Positions 1-15,500 are shown, counted from the stretch's first letter. The stretch: DNA of 64,000 bases from Prostheceraeus crozeri (GCA_907163375.1 CAJQUW010011506.1:248001-312000); one strand, 5' to 3'. The notes: generated by a model from the sequence alone, not told the origin. Made by a program: numbers and translations.

Positions 1-37
1 CGCATAGGTTTAATACACATAGATAGTATCAAATCAA

Positions 38-43
38 TTTATT
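38..43 (-). terminator. candidate polyadenylation signal of the WIPI3 gene
   Basis: The minus strand reads AATAAA here, about 370 nt after the WIPI3 stop codon. That distance suits an ordinary 3' UTR. No other AATAAA was noticed between it and the stop, but this is a short motif in AT-rich DNA, so the assignment is inference. Confidence 0.4.
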
Positions 44-410
44 TTTCGTTTTTATGATGCAACATTACAAGAAATTTCCGAATACTTCAACAAATGTTTG
101 ATATACACTGTTCTGTTGTGGATGAATATCAACATTACAAATCCAGATGATCAATAATAGGAAACAATGTCATACAAATCGATGCAAACATGATCTCAAT
201 TAAAAAATAACGGGAAAAGCTACCAAAATTGGCACCGCCTTGACGAATATTGCAATGAAGGTGCTTACTCTATGGAAGTTTCAATGTGATGAAAATCAAA
301 CAGATTTAGGAATACTGGTAGTCATCTCTTCAATCAAGATAATACGACAGGCGCCAGCCAAATGCAGCCATTTTGTTTTGATAAACAGTTCACTTGGACA
401 TTCAACACAT

Positions 411-541
411 TTACAAGGAGCCGTTCAAAGTAGAATGACCCTCTGAATCCGTCATTTCGAGGAAATGTGCACAGAACTCGCGATTATAATGACCTTGAGG
501 CCGAAAACTGAATTTATAGCACGTTCCACTTGAGCTGACAG
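411..541 (-). CDS. WDR45B: WIPI3 exon 7 (terminal coding exon)
   Basis: The acceptor is tttttcag followed by CTGTCAGC. The first two bases complete an alanine codon split with exon 6, then 42 codons and TAA follow. The reading contains GTCYKFSFRPQG and HFLEMTDSEG, matching the family's final blade (YYKFLFNPKGE and QFLEMTDDKL in human). The C-terminal tail after EMTD is a few residues longer than in human. Confidence 0.93.
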
Positions 542-3500
542 CTGAAAAAAGAAAAGCAATCGGTTATTACGCAACAGGAAAAAGACAAGAAATTTTAAGG
601 TATGGGACGGATCAGTGAGTTTAAAAAGAAGCACTGATTGCTCGAAGGTTTTATACTCCGATGACACTAATGACATTTAAAAACCATCGCATAATGACTC
701 GTATAATGAATATCAACGAGTTTAAGAAATTATGCTCTATACAAGGTGATAGCATAAAAATTCAACAAGTTGCACAAGTAATAGCTAGAAATCATGCAAC
801 ATAACTGAGACAGAATTACAAAATTAAGAAAAACTTTTCGAACAATGATTGCACTCCAAAAGTTCTTAAGTCATGTGTAGTCTGCCGTTTTGCTTGTGAG
901 GTTGATCCTAGCACTACCTACATGTACATTGGTAGAACCTTACGACACATGAATGCTAGAAGAATTAAGGAGCACAGTCTACAAATGCCGGCTATCTGCC
1001 AACATAAGTTAAATTGCCAGTGTAGTTGTAAGTCTGAAAATTTCAAAATCCTAGCTCAAGCCTCTAATAGCTTTGATTTAAATATTATGGAGGCTTTGTA
1101 CATAAAAATTTAAGCCTAATCTTAATAGACAACTGAATCATGATGGTGCATTTCTTTAGCAGTAAACTGAATTAATGTCCTCTAGTTTCTTTAAAATTGA
1201 TGTACATGTCTCAATCATGTTGCATGATTTCTAACTATAACTCGTGTAACTTCCAATTAAGAAATTATGCTACAGAAATCCTTGAATATCTGGGCATTAT
1301 ATTATCATGTGTCAGATAAAAGTTCCATGTAGTGAATTAGAGAAAATATAGACCTTAGACCTTTCTCTCCTGACAGTTAAATGACATGGAAATGCAAATT
1401 GTGTTGCCATTAAATCATGGAATCACATGATGTGTGGGCTACGTACTAGCCCTTTCATCAGATCCTTTGACCTAATGAGTATAAGAAAAAAGTCAGATGA
1501 CCTTGTGTTGTTCAGAAGTCTTTTAGTATATATTTGATGATTGAACAAGGTGATTTTCAGGCAGAAATAGGCCAACAGGGCATGGCGGACGATGCTTTCT
1601 TTATATCAACCTTTCAGCATATATTGAAGCACTACTTAATCAGAGTTGATTATTGATGACTCTTTCCAGTTGCAACTAATAATTTCAATGAATTCCACCA
1701 GCAATTGAATTCAACTCCAACTGTATGAAGGAAATTAAAAATATCTACATACTATTTCGTGTATCATCTATACACAGTGTAACTCTCTCCTCAGTCCAAT
1801 GGCGCTTGTCAGGAAGGCCTTCGTCGATTCGTTGAAAATGAGTGGCTGTGTGCATTTTGAGCACTACGTATACAAAGAGCTTTAAATATATTTGAAAGAA
1901 TCAAATTTCGCGGCGCCCAGAAATTCGTTATTGCCTGAATTTACGGAAAATTTGAGATAGATCATTGAAACTATTATAATAAAAAGATTTGATTTTATCA
2001 CACTTTTTCATGATAATTGAAATTACACAGATGCGAGGTTTTGAAGTTTGTTATTCTATAGTGGCTATTCTTGAGGATTGTCATTACTTCTATATGCAAG
2101 TGAGCGGAGTTAGTCATAATTAGGAGCTGTGAATGAATTGTGAATAATTCTGTTGTACGACATCCATCATAAGCGTACTTTGAAAGATCGGAGGGTGACA
2201 TTTACGATAAATAGCTTTTATGGTCTCGGAAATTCGTCCGTCACAAGCCTATTGTCAAGCAATGCTGATCTGAATCAATCTGGTTCTGATTGAAGGTAAC
2301 CGAGAGGCCAGGTGATGCATGAGATTTGCAAACCGAATGAGGGTGGGGCCCACAAACGGATGTTCCGAAAGCAATTCTCGATGCAACTAAAACCGAATAT
2401 CAGAGGATGAAATTAGATAGGCGCAATACACTTTCGGATGAGCAAAAGCTTATTACATTTTCTGACAGCCACATGAATTTTGTTTGCCCCTTTTCACGCC
2501 AGCAATCACATTTCAGCCCCTTATTATTCATCGGCAATTGCTTTCACTGGTCACGAATGAAAATTGATAATTGGCCAGGTTGTTCATAATCATAACATAT
2601 CAATAACTGCGCTGATACTAACTTCTCAGGACTCACTATTCTTCAATTTTTAATTTTTGCTGTCTCTATTTGCCTCCACACAACTCACCGACTAAAGTGT
2701 TCGCCTGAGCACCAAAGGCGACCGCACATGGAGCTGCTGCATGTGGAATCTCAAATCTGACACAGCTTGTATGAGAGGAAAAGTACTTTGGTAGGAATGC
2801 AGCGGCGCCAGTAGCTTCTTTACCAGTGGAACCCGCACTACCTGACAGACGGTTTTTTGTCTGGTTGAGGTCGAAGACATGCACAGTGCCATGATCACTT
2901 GACGCACATAACATGGTGTTGTCCCGATTGAAAGCGATACTGAAATTGTTAGAGATGTTGAATTAATATGGAAGCAAAAGCATGCAAAGTACATGGACAT
3001 TAAAAGATATTCCATTCCCCGTCAGAAGAATGGGACAAAATCATCAATTCATGTCTTCAGAAGCGTAACCCTTGTTATTGCATCACATATAATTTAGGAT
3101 TCAGCCGCAATGCAGCAATTAAATACTCGAAATCCTCAATTCTGAATATTTTAACAGCCATTTTCTAGCTATTTAAGCATGTTCAATGAAAGACGTAAAT
3201 TAATTCGATTTTAACAGATTTAGATTGGCTCACATAAGTAACGGACAACACAATCTTGATCAGAAGATACGTTAAAAGATGCACCCAAAGGGGCGGAGTG
3301 GGACTAAGAGTAGCAATAATCTTTCTCAATCCACGCGGCACTAAATTAACAGCAGCCTTGCAACACCCTTTGAGGCCCTGATATGTTACAAAGGATGTAG
3401 GCATACAATGACACTCCAGTCGACAAGGGATAGAGCTGCTCTTATGGAAAGTTCCATAAAACTCCACAACCCCGATTCGTTTGCTGCAGTGTCATGATGA

Positions 3501-6500
3501 CTTCCAACGAAAACAACACTATCAGTAATCTTACACATAATTAGGGACGTCTCAGGGACACGTTGTCAGCAACAGGGGTGTCTCCCCAAGTCATACGCAC
3601 CAGCTCGTAATCCCAGGAACCCAGCAAGAACCAACCCTGACACCAAGTAGCCAGACCAAACAATCGCTACTCCAGGCATAGCCATCAAGCACGTGCTCTC
3701 GGACTTACGTGCTCCCAGAAGGAATCCCGTGGTGCGGTCTTTGCCGGCTGTCAATGGAACTGTTCTCCTCGGTCATATATTCCCTGGTGTCAAGGAGATG
3801 CAATCTAACAGATTTAGCTGCAATGTTCAACGCTTTTTGGGTGTGGTTGAACTCGTTTATTGGTCGCTTGATAGTCAGCTTGGATTCGGTTAAGCCATAC
3901 ATTAAATGTACGCACATAAAAGACGCAAATACGGATATGGCATGCAAATCCCCAGACAGACATAAGTTCGTCCAAAAAACAGAAGCCTGAATATATGGAC
4001 AGAGCATTTTTCTGTTATTATGTGCGTGGATCGGATCAGCTACCGATGAATTAAATTCTTACCTTGAACATTACTAAATGCAAATATCTGCGTATTAGGT
4101 TTGCTCGATCGGACACACGTTGTCTTAGATCACAGCACGGGATTCACAAACGTAGAATCAATGAAAATGCTGTGAGTTGCACTAAACCATCGCCTGAAGG
4201 GGAATCCTCATATCTCTAGCATTATGAGAACTACCTCTCAACACTTGGATATCATAAGGGGCATGAAATATGGAGCTTCGACTGCAAATCTTATTCAGAT
4301 ACGTCACAATATCAAAGCGACTTCTTCTTCTCAACGTGTACGGCCTTGTTTACCCGCTTGTAGGAATCGTCCCCACGTAGATGACTTCTCCATTGTCTTC
4401 GGTCGGTGTGCGCATTGTCCGGTATGCTGCGTTTCTTCAGATCTCTTGCGACAGTCTCCAGCCAGGTCTTCTTTGGTCTTCCTCTTTGCCTTGTTCCTTG
4501 TACCACCCTTTTCATTGACGTCTTCAGTTCATTTTCTTCATCGTGTCGCATTACGTGGCCGCACCACCTGAGCCTATCACGTTCAAGGCAATATTCTGCA
4601 CTTTCAATCTTCATCATTGTTCGTATTTCGTCATTTCGGTTCCTCTCTTCGATCTTAACTCCACACATCAATCTCAACATCCTCATTTCGGCAGTACACA
4701 TACGTCTAACATCTTCGGTGCCCACCTTTCGCTGCCATAAGTCATTGCAGGTCTCACACATGCTTTGTAAAGTGCTCCTTTCGCTCTGTTGGATATGCCC
4801 TTGGTGCACAGAATTGCTGACAGCCTCTGAAATTATGCCATCTGGCCCCAATACGTGCTGTTATAGCGACCGTCGATCCTCCTGTTGATATCATATCGCC
4901 CAGGTAGAAAAATTGGGACACTAGTTGGATACTGTCACCAGCCAGCAACACTTCTTCAAAGTGTTTCTATTACAGTAGAATTCGCATATATCGGCTTCGG
5001 CTATATCGGCGGTTCGTCTATATCGGCGGTTTCGTTTTGTCCCGGCAGAATTTCCTATCTTTTCCATACAGTCGAGTTCGTTTATATCGGCGATTCGCCT
5101 ATATCGGCGCATTTTCGCTGTCCCTAACAGAAAAAAATTCGTTTATAACGGCGGATTTCCTGGAAATCCTCAAGCGATGTGTTTTGCCTAGAGGAGTCAC
5201 TAGAATGACAGTATATGTGGACGCGGATGGCTGCAGATTCTGTTAGGACTATACGATTCTAACTATTCTAGTGGCATGTGAAAATTTAGATCTTCTACAA
5301 TTCATCTCGATCATGTTTGGGGGTTTGATCAAAATTGTAGAATCTAGCAGCCGAGGAAAGATAAGTAGGCTTGCCACTGTATCTCAGTGATAATTCTCAC
5401 ATAATTAGTCTTTCATTCGACGTGATGATTGCATTGTTAACGCCTTCACCTACGATGCTATTGTCAGACCTGACTTAGTGACTGTTGCGTCATCAAAGGA
5501 GCGCAAGCTACCGTCGAAAACATTGTTGAGTTCGATGCATGTCCTCTCTCTAGACAGAAAGCGGCTCGCCACCCCATCCATCTCTATGGTTTCGCCTGCA
5601 CGTGACTCTTAGCAGCGTCTTGATTGACTTAGATTGGCTGGCTTCGCCTGCACGTGACTCTTAGCAGCGTCTTGATTTATGCACACCCTTCTTTGTTTTG
5701 TGCTTCATATAGCAGGTAAGCATGTAGGCATGAAGAAGCTTCAATCTTCTTGATTCAAAAAGCATACTCAGTTTTTGACAAACATAGTGATATCCGATTT
5801 GCGACACTTACGTTGCAAGCATCAGTTCAGAAAGGCACAATTTTTAGATATCTATTGATTACATAGACACAATTACATGTACATGTACTGTACATGTTGG
5901 ACAATAAGTCAATATGTACATGTATTTAAGTATAGCAACGCAATAATTCATGAGTCAATACACGCATATACATACATTGTATGATGCATGGCATGATCTC
6001 AGAGCTCGTGTAAATTTCACAAAACTTCAAAATTCAGGGAGTTCGCATATATCGGCGGTTTTCGTCTGTCCCTTGAGGCGCCGATATATGCGAATTCTAC
6101 TGTATAATATGCTACTCCTGCTTTGGGCTGCTTTCCGTCGACACTTTATCAGAAAACTTGAGAATAAAGTTTCAAAGACGCTCCCACAAATTAATTAGCG
6201 GTGACTCTTGTGTGTGTGTCATAAATTTCCAGATATATCGCATGAGCGCATTATGGATACATGTAGTTTACAGGAACAATACAAAATGCTGCTCATATCC
6301 ATTGCATCATGTTGTGCCTTCTCGTCTCCCGCATTCTAGACAACTCAGAATGCCCTGAGACTGCCCGTAGATCTGCTACCTGTTTACCTTGATTCGTATC
6401 TCTGCACAATTCTCAGTGACATAATTTCTTAGCCTTCAATTATTCTCAAAGTCATGCAGCCTGCTTTGACTTCCTCATGCATACCTACTTCAATTGTCAG

Positions 6501-9500
6501 TGCAATGTGTTTGTGATTTTCACTCATAATATAACACGCTACCACTGCTACCCAACGACGGTATTAATTCATCCAGATCAAATTTTGTTTCTAAAATGTC
6601 TAAAAAAACGGTATGAAAAGTCAAATTCGTAGTTCACATTAGTTCAATGGTAGTTGCCAGAAAATCTCATTCGATCTATTCACTCGCTCACCAGTGAACG
6701 GCTCAAAACTTTGTTCCCTCACTCAAAAGTTCGAACGCACTGATACTGATATTCCTTGGTAAGTAGTACAAAATGCTGTCATGATTGTGTTTCGAAGGTT
6801 CGTTCGTGCCATAATACTCACTTAGTTGGCACCACAAATATACACGAATTTGTTCTTTTCAAGCTTGTGGCGCTACTCTGAATGAGGGTGGAGAACAATA
6901 CTTTAGAGGTCTCACGCAAATACATACATTTCACTATTACATTGGAATAGATTTCCATCTATGACAAAAACCTATCAAACTCGTGTAGTAAGAGAAACAT
7001 CAGTTAGTGATAACGAAGCGTGAGTTAAGGTCATTGGCCATTACTAAAATCCCGTTCTATGTTTCACTTCTCAGCATTTCGAATTTCCGCTCTCTTGCTT
7101 GAAAGTTTGACTACATCGCTGCTATGATTGAATCCAACGCCGATCATTCAATGTATCACCAATCGCACCGTGACGCTCTAAGGCAGCCACGTCTCCTCTC
7201 AAGTGCAGTCATTTTACTAGGGCCCTACAATCGTCCTTTACCGTAAAAGTTATGGCATTTTGCATCACCGTAACTTTATGTGTACTTGTTCGTACTATTA
7301 TAGCAGCATGTAGTGAGATTACGCAATTTGCGTCGAGGTGGTCATACCAGTGGCGAATCCTGCGTTCACACAATAGGCATGCGCCGTGTAAATATGCATG
7401 CACATAAACCATAAACCCTATGATACTCGTACTTTCATTTAAATGCCCCATACTTGATTATTTTCATCATGTTAGTCACCAATATATATTATTAGTACGA
7501 TGATACTAGACTCGGGTTGATGGACAAAATTAATATCCTTGCAATTAATTCACATAATAGCCTATACACTGTACCTAACATAAGCTCATAAACGGTATAT
7601 GTAAATGAATAAAAACCATATTCACAACTTAAATGATTATATTCTAAAACAGCAGACGATTACAAACTTCTCAATTACATTATCGAAAAAGGCAGGTTTC
7701 TTTTGAAGCAAAACTACCAAAGCTTCTCAATATAGCCATTAAACTCAAAGAGAAAGTCTGTTTTGTTTCTTTGTTTCAGTCAGTAGTATGTATGGATTCG
7801 TTTTAAAGCCGAGAAAGATCGCTCCGCACTTGCACTTGAAGACGGGATGGAGACGACCAATTTCGCTTTTTTGAACAGTCAGGCATACCAAGGTACAATT
7901 TCTGTCATCTGCTCATTGCTTTTCAGAATGTCAAGCACTGACTTTCGATCGAAGTCAGACAATTGTTTATTGTGCTATGAAAAGAAACTAGAATTAAAAG
8001 AATTCCAAATTTGAGAAATCGTTTGAAACCTGTTTGTCAGCTGTGTCAGATATAATATTATTTCTCCTTTCTGAAAAAGTAAAGGTAAAGTGTTCCGTGG
8101 TTTCAGTTCTACTATTCGAAAAGACGCATGTAGGACAAATTGATTGCAAAATTTCAAATAATGTATCTGTCAGTGAAAAAATACGAGAAAATACGGTTAT
8201 CAAAAATCGAGTCTCAATGCCATCATCTTCCCAGTTTTGGAGAATTTTCAATACATGCTGAAAAAAATGCCTCATTTTTCATAATAATTTTTTTTTTTTT
8301 TATTCTTTTTTAGCGACCGAAAGTCCGAGTCCCCTAAAAATGTCGTCAAGTTGGGTTTGCTGGGTTGTTGCATTGTGTACTGATAATGACTATCAGAATC
8401 TCTCTAATTATCTTTATTGGCCGAAGTTTTTTTTTTCATCATGGGGCATCGCGAAAGGAGCTCGCGCTTGGCGAGCAGAGCGACATACATCATAAGGGTC
8501 AATATGAGATTGTCAAACCCAGTTTTAGACCATGTGTGTGGTCGCCTTCGCCTGAACAAACAGGCATGCCAAAAAAAAATATTGTTCATCACAACAACCA
8601 GTCAACAAAAATGTAAATATATCATATAGGGAAAGAAAAAAAAAAAAATGTTCTTTATTTTTTTTTTTTTTTGTGAATGTGAATGCTTGTGGTAGTTCGC
8701 GGCTTCGGGCCATTCATTCGAAATGATGTTTTCTCGGTCGGCTATATCTCTCCACTAAACCTAGTCTGAAATCAAGGACGCGATTTGATCTTTAGCCATT
8801 TTAGTTTTGGGGAGTCGGCGTACACACAAGTGTTTACACACAAACACAAACTTACGACAAGAATGGCAGTAAATGCAGAGGAAAATTATTCTCTCACAGC
8901 CTGAAGTGAGAACAGCCCCTGCGCGAGAGACAAAGCGTGTGCGCGTTTTTAAGCAGGCCATGCTCGATCAAGTGGGAGTACAATGTCGTCATCATTTGGG
9001 GCCTGGACATGTGTCATTCAGCACACAGTGTGTGAGAGAACTAATGCACACACGTGTGCCGTGAGAATTCATATTGATCCTCAGGCGTTCTCATCTCCTA
9101 TGGTGTTGCTTCTTTATGTCGCATGCCGGGAGATGCCTCCTCGGCACCGATGCAACGTGTTACTAGATGCCTGACGATGCGATTTTAGTGTTTTTACAGA
9201 TTTTTTCTACACAGCGCAAAGCAGTGCAGTGTATAGCGCTTGCAAGCCGCACCTGCTCGTGTAGAAGCTATCTAGACAGACAGAGCTGTTCATACAGAGC
9301 ATTCGCCACTGGGTCATACTGATGTTATATTTGAAAATTTATTTGAAAATCGTGATATTAATTGACCAATCTGACGTATTGGTTGGGAAAAATGCAGGAG
9401 CGATTAATTTTGTTTGATAAGCTTGCTATTGACGGAGGGAGCACTTGAGCATAAATTCATTGTTCAGACTTAATCAATGATTGAGTTTTGCATTTTTTCC

Positions 9501-12500
9501 GATTAGACCCAGACTCCCCTCCTCCCGATTTTCAAATTGGACAGAGCAGAATAATACCCAGTTTCTTGAACATGCAACCTTTTATCATTGTGGTCAACGG
9601 GTCTATCGAATCCCTTCCTTCCACACAGCCAGTCAATGTTATTAACCACTGGGCCACGGGGTCAACTTTCTTTGATCTTATCAATATAACCACCGAGCAG
9701 ATCTGTCGTTTGACTCATCCTAAATGAAGAGAAGCTTAGCGAGACCAGTCTCCCCGACCATTTGCGGCGTTGTGCTGTGATGCTGTCGGCCAGGATGCTC
9801 CTCTTGACAAATGGAAACATCACATCATTATTTTGTAGCAGTTAATCTGATTAGCTCCTCCAAGATAAAAGTTCTACAATTTATCGTCACTGCTTCTTTG
9901 TTGACATTTCAATGCGCCAGTAGACGATCATGGCTTCAAATAAATAAGTTGAATGTTTCTGAGACATATCCTCTACCACACCTATTTTGTAGTATTTTTG
10001 TGAATGGGTTGTGAATTTGAAAGAACGAATTGTTAAACAAGAAAAAGTTAAACAAAGTAAGCATGATAAACATTATATGAAATACTGCCACCGGCTTTCG
10101 CAACAATTAAGAGCGAATCCTTTTAATCAACGATTCGAGATTGATTTTCTGATTTTCTCTAAGTCAGTGCATCCCCATTAGTACTGTATTTTTTTGAAAA
10201 CACAATGTAAATAGAATCATTAAACATCGAGTTACATCCTCAGCATGAAAATTTTAGCAGACCTGAATATTCAATTATTAAATATAATTATTCAATACTT
10301 TTCTCAAATTGTAACTCTCTGTGAATCAATCAAAGTCATGAATAGCTATTAGCGTAGTTGACCAAGCAGCGAGATCGGTTAGCCAATTTTTTTCCAAGGT
10401 GTTCAAGGCAGAACAAAGTATCCGGATTCTTTCGATCAATGTCTTTTGTCTATCACATTTCGTTGTGAGTAAAAATAGACAGGGCCTTCGGCGTCCAACG
10501 CCTTCTAACGGTCGATGCAAAGTCGATGAAAAACCGTTACATCGACCGTTAAAAGGTGACAATTGTGGAATCATACTACAATATTTCACTTTCCATTTAA
10601 GCGATAAAATTTTAAGTTATTCGGTAGCCCAATATTTCAGCCTAATTAGCATTATTGCCGGTTTAGAGCTGTAAATAAACTAGAATTATCCCTATAATAG
10701 TGAAAATCAATGAGGCATACACGAATATAGTATCTGAAGTAAAGAAGTTTTCTATCTCAGTAAAAATTGGGGACAGCTCTACATGAAATAACGCACCCTT
10801 TAGTTGAAGAATCCGGTTGACTGGGGGCATCAAAACTGCGTCAAATTTAGCAAACTCGACTGGTCATATAATGAAGTAGTCATCGAGACAAAGTTGCAAA
10901 TTAGACCAAACTACACCATAATGGCTTTTTCGGCAGAAATTTGCACCTATTTAGAAGCAAATATAATTATTTGCACTACGTAAGTGATAGAATAAATGAC
11001 TTACTGTAAGACTAGCGAAACGTATGCCTAAGAAGGCCACATGCTAACTTTGCATCCCCGACAACACCCTCCTGGTATAGGTGAGTCAAAATCATCACTG
11101 CAGACATTATTGCACCATCTTCAATCAGCCACAAGGACGGTACAGACAACGTGATGCATTGTTCCATTGATGTCAGCGCTATTAACTGCCTTTTAGGAGA
11201 ATTCTCAATCATGCCTCTGATTTTAACAAAGATGTAACAGCAGTACTTCGTTACCGTTTCATATTCCGCCTTGCAAAAGTAACATCTCTGCTGAATCTTT
11301 ATATCTAATAGTGGTATCTAAAGCTAAGCATGTTTTACTCTGACGCCATTTCTGTCCGTAGCACACCCTGTAAATGACAAACTTTACTGATCATGTACAT
11401 TTACTGACAATGAATAACAAAGAACTAAGAAATTATAAAATGACAATTTGTCTAGAAGAAATGTAATAATCTATTGCATCGAGCTAGACGATGTGTCTGA
11501 TAGCCAGAAGCAACCAATCGCGAATACTTGGAATATTTCAGTATTAATTTATATTTTTAGTACTAACCTGTAAATAACGGCTTGGTTTGCGCCCCGCCGA
11601 AGTTCATGGATCATGATACGAGCGTCAACGTCGAATATTCGAATTAATGTTCCCTGCAAAAGAAAGCAGACAATGAAACATAAGACACAAAGAGAGATAT
11701 TTATCTTTGAAATGAAGATTAATGGACAAGTGACCTTGAAATGTTGAGTTATTTATACGTGTAGTTGTAATGCATCAAATAAGGATTTGTCAACACAGAA
11801 CCACTGATTGCACAAGTAAACTGATAATGAAGACTGTGTCATTTATCATATGAGATTATATAATAACAACACAGTAATAATGCAGACATAAAGTGCTAAA
11901 AGATAAATGCCGTGATAGTTAAATTTAGTGCACAAAAAGAGCACAATAGTAGTGCTGGATATTTTTGCCCAGCAGGTTAGGTATTTGACTAATCTAAGAA
12001 AAAATGTTTAAGTGACCACGTCGCTATTTGTCAAGTTGTACCAGGATTCATTAAAACTCGCTCATAACCTATTTAAATGGATCACACAAATTTGTAGTTT
12101 AAGGAAAATGGGCAGAGGGGAGACATTTTGTCGGTCCCATCTGCCCACTTGTCCGTCAAATCAGATATTTCATGCCGCAACTGCACGGACAAGACTAAAT
12201 AATTGCTAGCAGCAAAATTCGCATCACCATAGAAAAGATAGGCCCTAAAATTGGGCTCGAGTCGAAAAATATAGGATAATGACTATGGGGTCTTTGAGTT
12301 TTCCTTCAAACCCAAAATCAGGATATTAATAACAAGTTTCAGAAAATGTCTTCTTTATTTTTTCATATTTTTCCATTCTTAGACGTTTGAAATCTTTGTT
12401 AATAACTTGACAACATAAAGTTGCGAATACAAAGTTTTCCTTCAAACCCAAAATCAGGATATTAATAACATGTTTCAGAAAATGTCTTCTTTATTTTTTC

Positions 12501-15500
12501 ATATTTTTCCATTCTTAGACGTTTGAAATCTTTGTTAATAACTTGACAACATAAAGTTGCGAATACAAAGTATTTCTAAAGCTACTCATACACATGTAGG
12601 CATAGTTTTGCTATTGAAACAGACTTCCCGGCTCATACTTCGACAAAGGGAGGGATGGTAGGTAATAGCGATCGACCGGGTACCCAGGTCTGGACACGGT
12701 GTCATCCCTTTTTCCAGGCACGGGTCCAATCCGGCAGAATTTCAAATCGACTATCCGGGCGGGCACAGTAAAATTTCTAAGCACCAAGCTCTAAGTACTA
12801 AGTTCTCAATTCTAAGCTCGATCCCGAAGAGGTAGTGACAATGTCTCGTAAAGAAGGTAAAAGCAGAAATTATGCATTTTAATGATATTCAATTCAGTCC
12901 AATTTCTTTATATTCAACAGCTAGCTTTCATGCTTTCCACAGAGCACCTCGTTTCAATATGCACGTACTTTTCAGTTAAACATAATATGTGTATGGAACA
13001 TTGAACCAAAATAATCAACGTTTGTAAGTCGAAGTCATGGTAGGAGAACTGTTGAATTGTAAGCTAGGCCCGCTTGAAATGTCTTAACGATAGACAAACT
13101 ATAATTTTCATCAAAGTTCACTAACTCAAAAAGTAACTGCAAAGAGTACGAAAAAATTGTTGTAACATGTCAAACCACAAAACTTGAAATTTTTGCTTAA
13201 CAAGTTCATACAGAAAAATGTGGTAGTATAGTTTCACCGATTGAATAATAAATCATGCAGTAGCTTAGACAGTTTATATCATGATAGCAATTCAATCTTC
13301 TTTTTTTATAATACCGGCACATCAGATAAAGTTACATTTAAGTTGAAGATTGCAATAAAATGCTTTGCCGGCGCTTTACTGTGAATCATTCCCCCTTACA
13401 TTAGATGTTAGAATGAGTAGATAATTTAAACATTTCTTTTCGGAACCTTTGCCTTTAGAAAACAAACATGACACACTCAATCATGAAAGAAATTAATAAC
13501 ACTTACTTAAGCGAGAATGATCAGTATGACTGCTGTGCAAAAATGTCGCACAGAAAAAAAATTCAAAAGCAATTCCAATAGTAGATAATTCATCCTTTAC
13601 AGAAAAAATGTAGTGTAAAAAGGGCTCAGTAACATGTCTGCTTATAATCAGACCATTAATGTTTACATTCAACGATGCATGGAACATCATCAACTGCAGA
13701 TAGGGAATCAGTAAAATGCTTGCATCTAATAGCAACCTCTGCTATCATTGACATTATCACGGTTATCATCACCAATTAATGCTAAATGACCATTATGCGG
13801 CCAAAATTTTGTATACCGTGCATTGATGAAATAAGAGAAGTACTGCACATTTGATAAACATTATTGTACGACATTCAAGAGACACATTGCCATGTCTACA
13901 CTTATTGTACGCCATAAATAAGTAACAGATGTGTACGACTTCATGAATACATGTTGATTGATCTGTAGTCATGCAAAGCACATGATTCCATCGCGTCTTC
14001 AATCCAGTGGACAAGTACTCATCAATTGTTTCTAATGTCCATCGCTTTAAATACAACTGAAGTGTGAAAAGTGCAGCGTGGCATAATGATGCACAGTGGA
14101 ATGTAGCAATAAGTTTGTTAATGCACGCCTTATGCGTCTCGTTAACATTGACTAATACTTATGTTTACGAGGTTGTGATCTATCACTTACTAGGTATCTA
14201 ACTTCAAATGAGGATATTTTTACCCCGAGTATCATTGCAGACTATCAGCTTCAGTCATCCTGAATGACTCACCTTTTCAGACGCGGTGGCTAGCAACTGA
14301 CCACTCTCGTTCATGCTAAGGCAAGATATTCGTGTTTCATGGGCAGGAAAATCGCGTCTCGTCATCTCGGAGCTGCGAAGATCAACAAGTGAAATCATTC
14401 CACTCTTGCGGGCAGGAAATGCAGCATAAGCACGTTCCATTTGTGCGGAGACTGCGCATAATCCTCGTCGGTTGTTGTAAGCTGACTCAAATACTTTAAG
14501 CAATTCCGGCTTGAGACTGAAATGTAAAAATGTTGATAACCTAAGTAACGTAAATCACAGAAAATCACATTATTGAAGCCATATCAGAAATTTACAGTCA
14601 AAGTTAAGGATGCGGCCCAAGAATGATCGCTTCCACCTAGGGCACCTACATTCCGGATGTCTCCGATGCAATCAAACTCTTTCATGAATTTTAATCGAAT
14701 CGTATCCAATAAATTCTGATTTTTTTAAAAAAAATGCATATTGTGTGTTCTGCACTTTCCAAAAGTCATTCTAAAGATCCTATTTACCATGAGTTATTGA
14801 TACTGAGCTGTTTTACTTTTTAGTTATTAAATAAACGCAAACTACATGTACTTGTCGCATTTTTCTATATTAAAGACATAGATAGGACTCTTATTAATCT
14901 TCGCCGATTTTAGAGAACTCGCTGGTGCTGATTAGAAGGCCCTATGAAATGAATTAGTCTAACTGCGGCTATTAATCAATTACCAAATCACTCATCGAAG
15001 AGCTTTTTTTAATCGAAGCTTCAGGGAAGACGGCGGGCCTATACACCGAATGTGATCCTTAGCAGAAGATTAAATGGACAGAAGCATAAAATGTAAGAAA
15101 GGAAATTGGGGATGATAAAGGAAATATCCAAATAACTAAGCCATTCTGTGACAGCAAGGTAAAAAGATATGTAACTCATAACTGTATAACTAAGCACAGA
15201 AACACTGATAATTAAAACAAGGAGGCAAAAAGTAAATAGACAAAAAAGGGGATGTAGAATGTGAAATGACTAAGAACCAACTGCTGCATAACTCATAGGG
15301 ACAAAGTGGGAATAACGAAAGATGCAATACAATGTTGAAAACCAAGATAACATTATAGGAATGCATAAGACAAAAGACCCGAAAAACTATCAACTCTCCA
15401 TGGAGCTTGATGTAAGCTTATTGACGGCTCTATTGAATGCGTCAACACTGACAGATGTTGGAAATACCTCCAAATACTTTTAAGTGCACTATGAAGAGCT

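Larger units (their letters stand above)
2940..11567 (-). other. WIPI3 intron 5 (8.6 kb)
   Basis: Donor is gttagt and acceptor is atttcag on the minus strand. Contents recognised are the dispersed repeat at 3.3 kb, an RTE LINE fragment, a pogo-type MITE and a short perfect inverted repeat at 10.5 kb. Between 6.2 and 10.4 kb I see only AT-rich sequence with T and A homopolymer runs near 8290 and 8640 and short chance reading frames. Confidence 0.85.

Noticed and set aside
2666-2688. Extension of the WIPI3 exon 6 frame to a TAG at 2666
   Set aside because: A gtgagt donor at 2688 and a perfectly phased homologous exon at 411-541 show this stretch is intron.
4406-4888. 160-codon plus-strand open frame
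   Set aside because: Antisense of the RTE LINE polyprotein fragment, which is the reading with homology.
8281-8680. T-rich and A-rich runs suggesting a processed pseudogene tail
   Set aside because: No coding similarity or target duplication could be found around either homopolymer.
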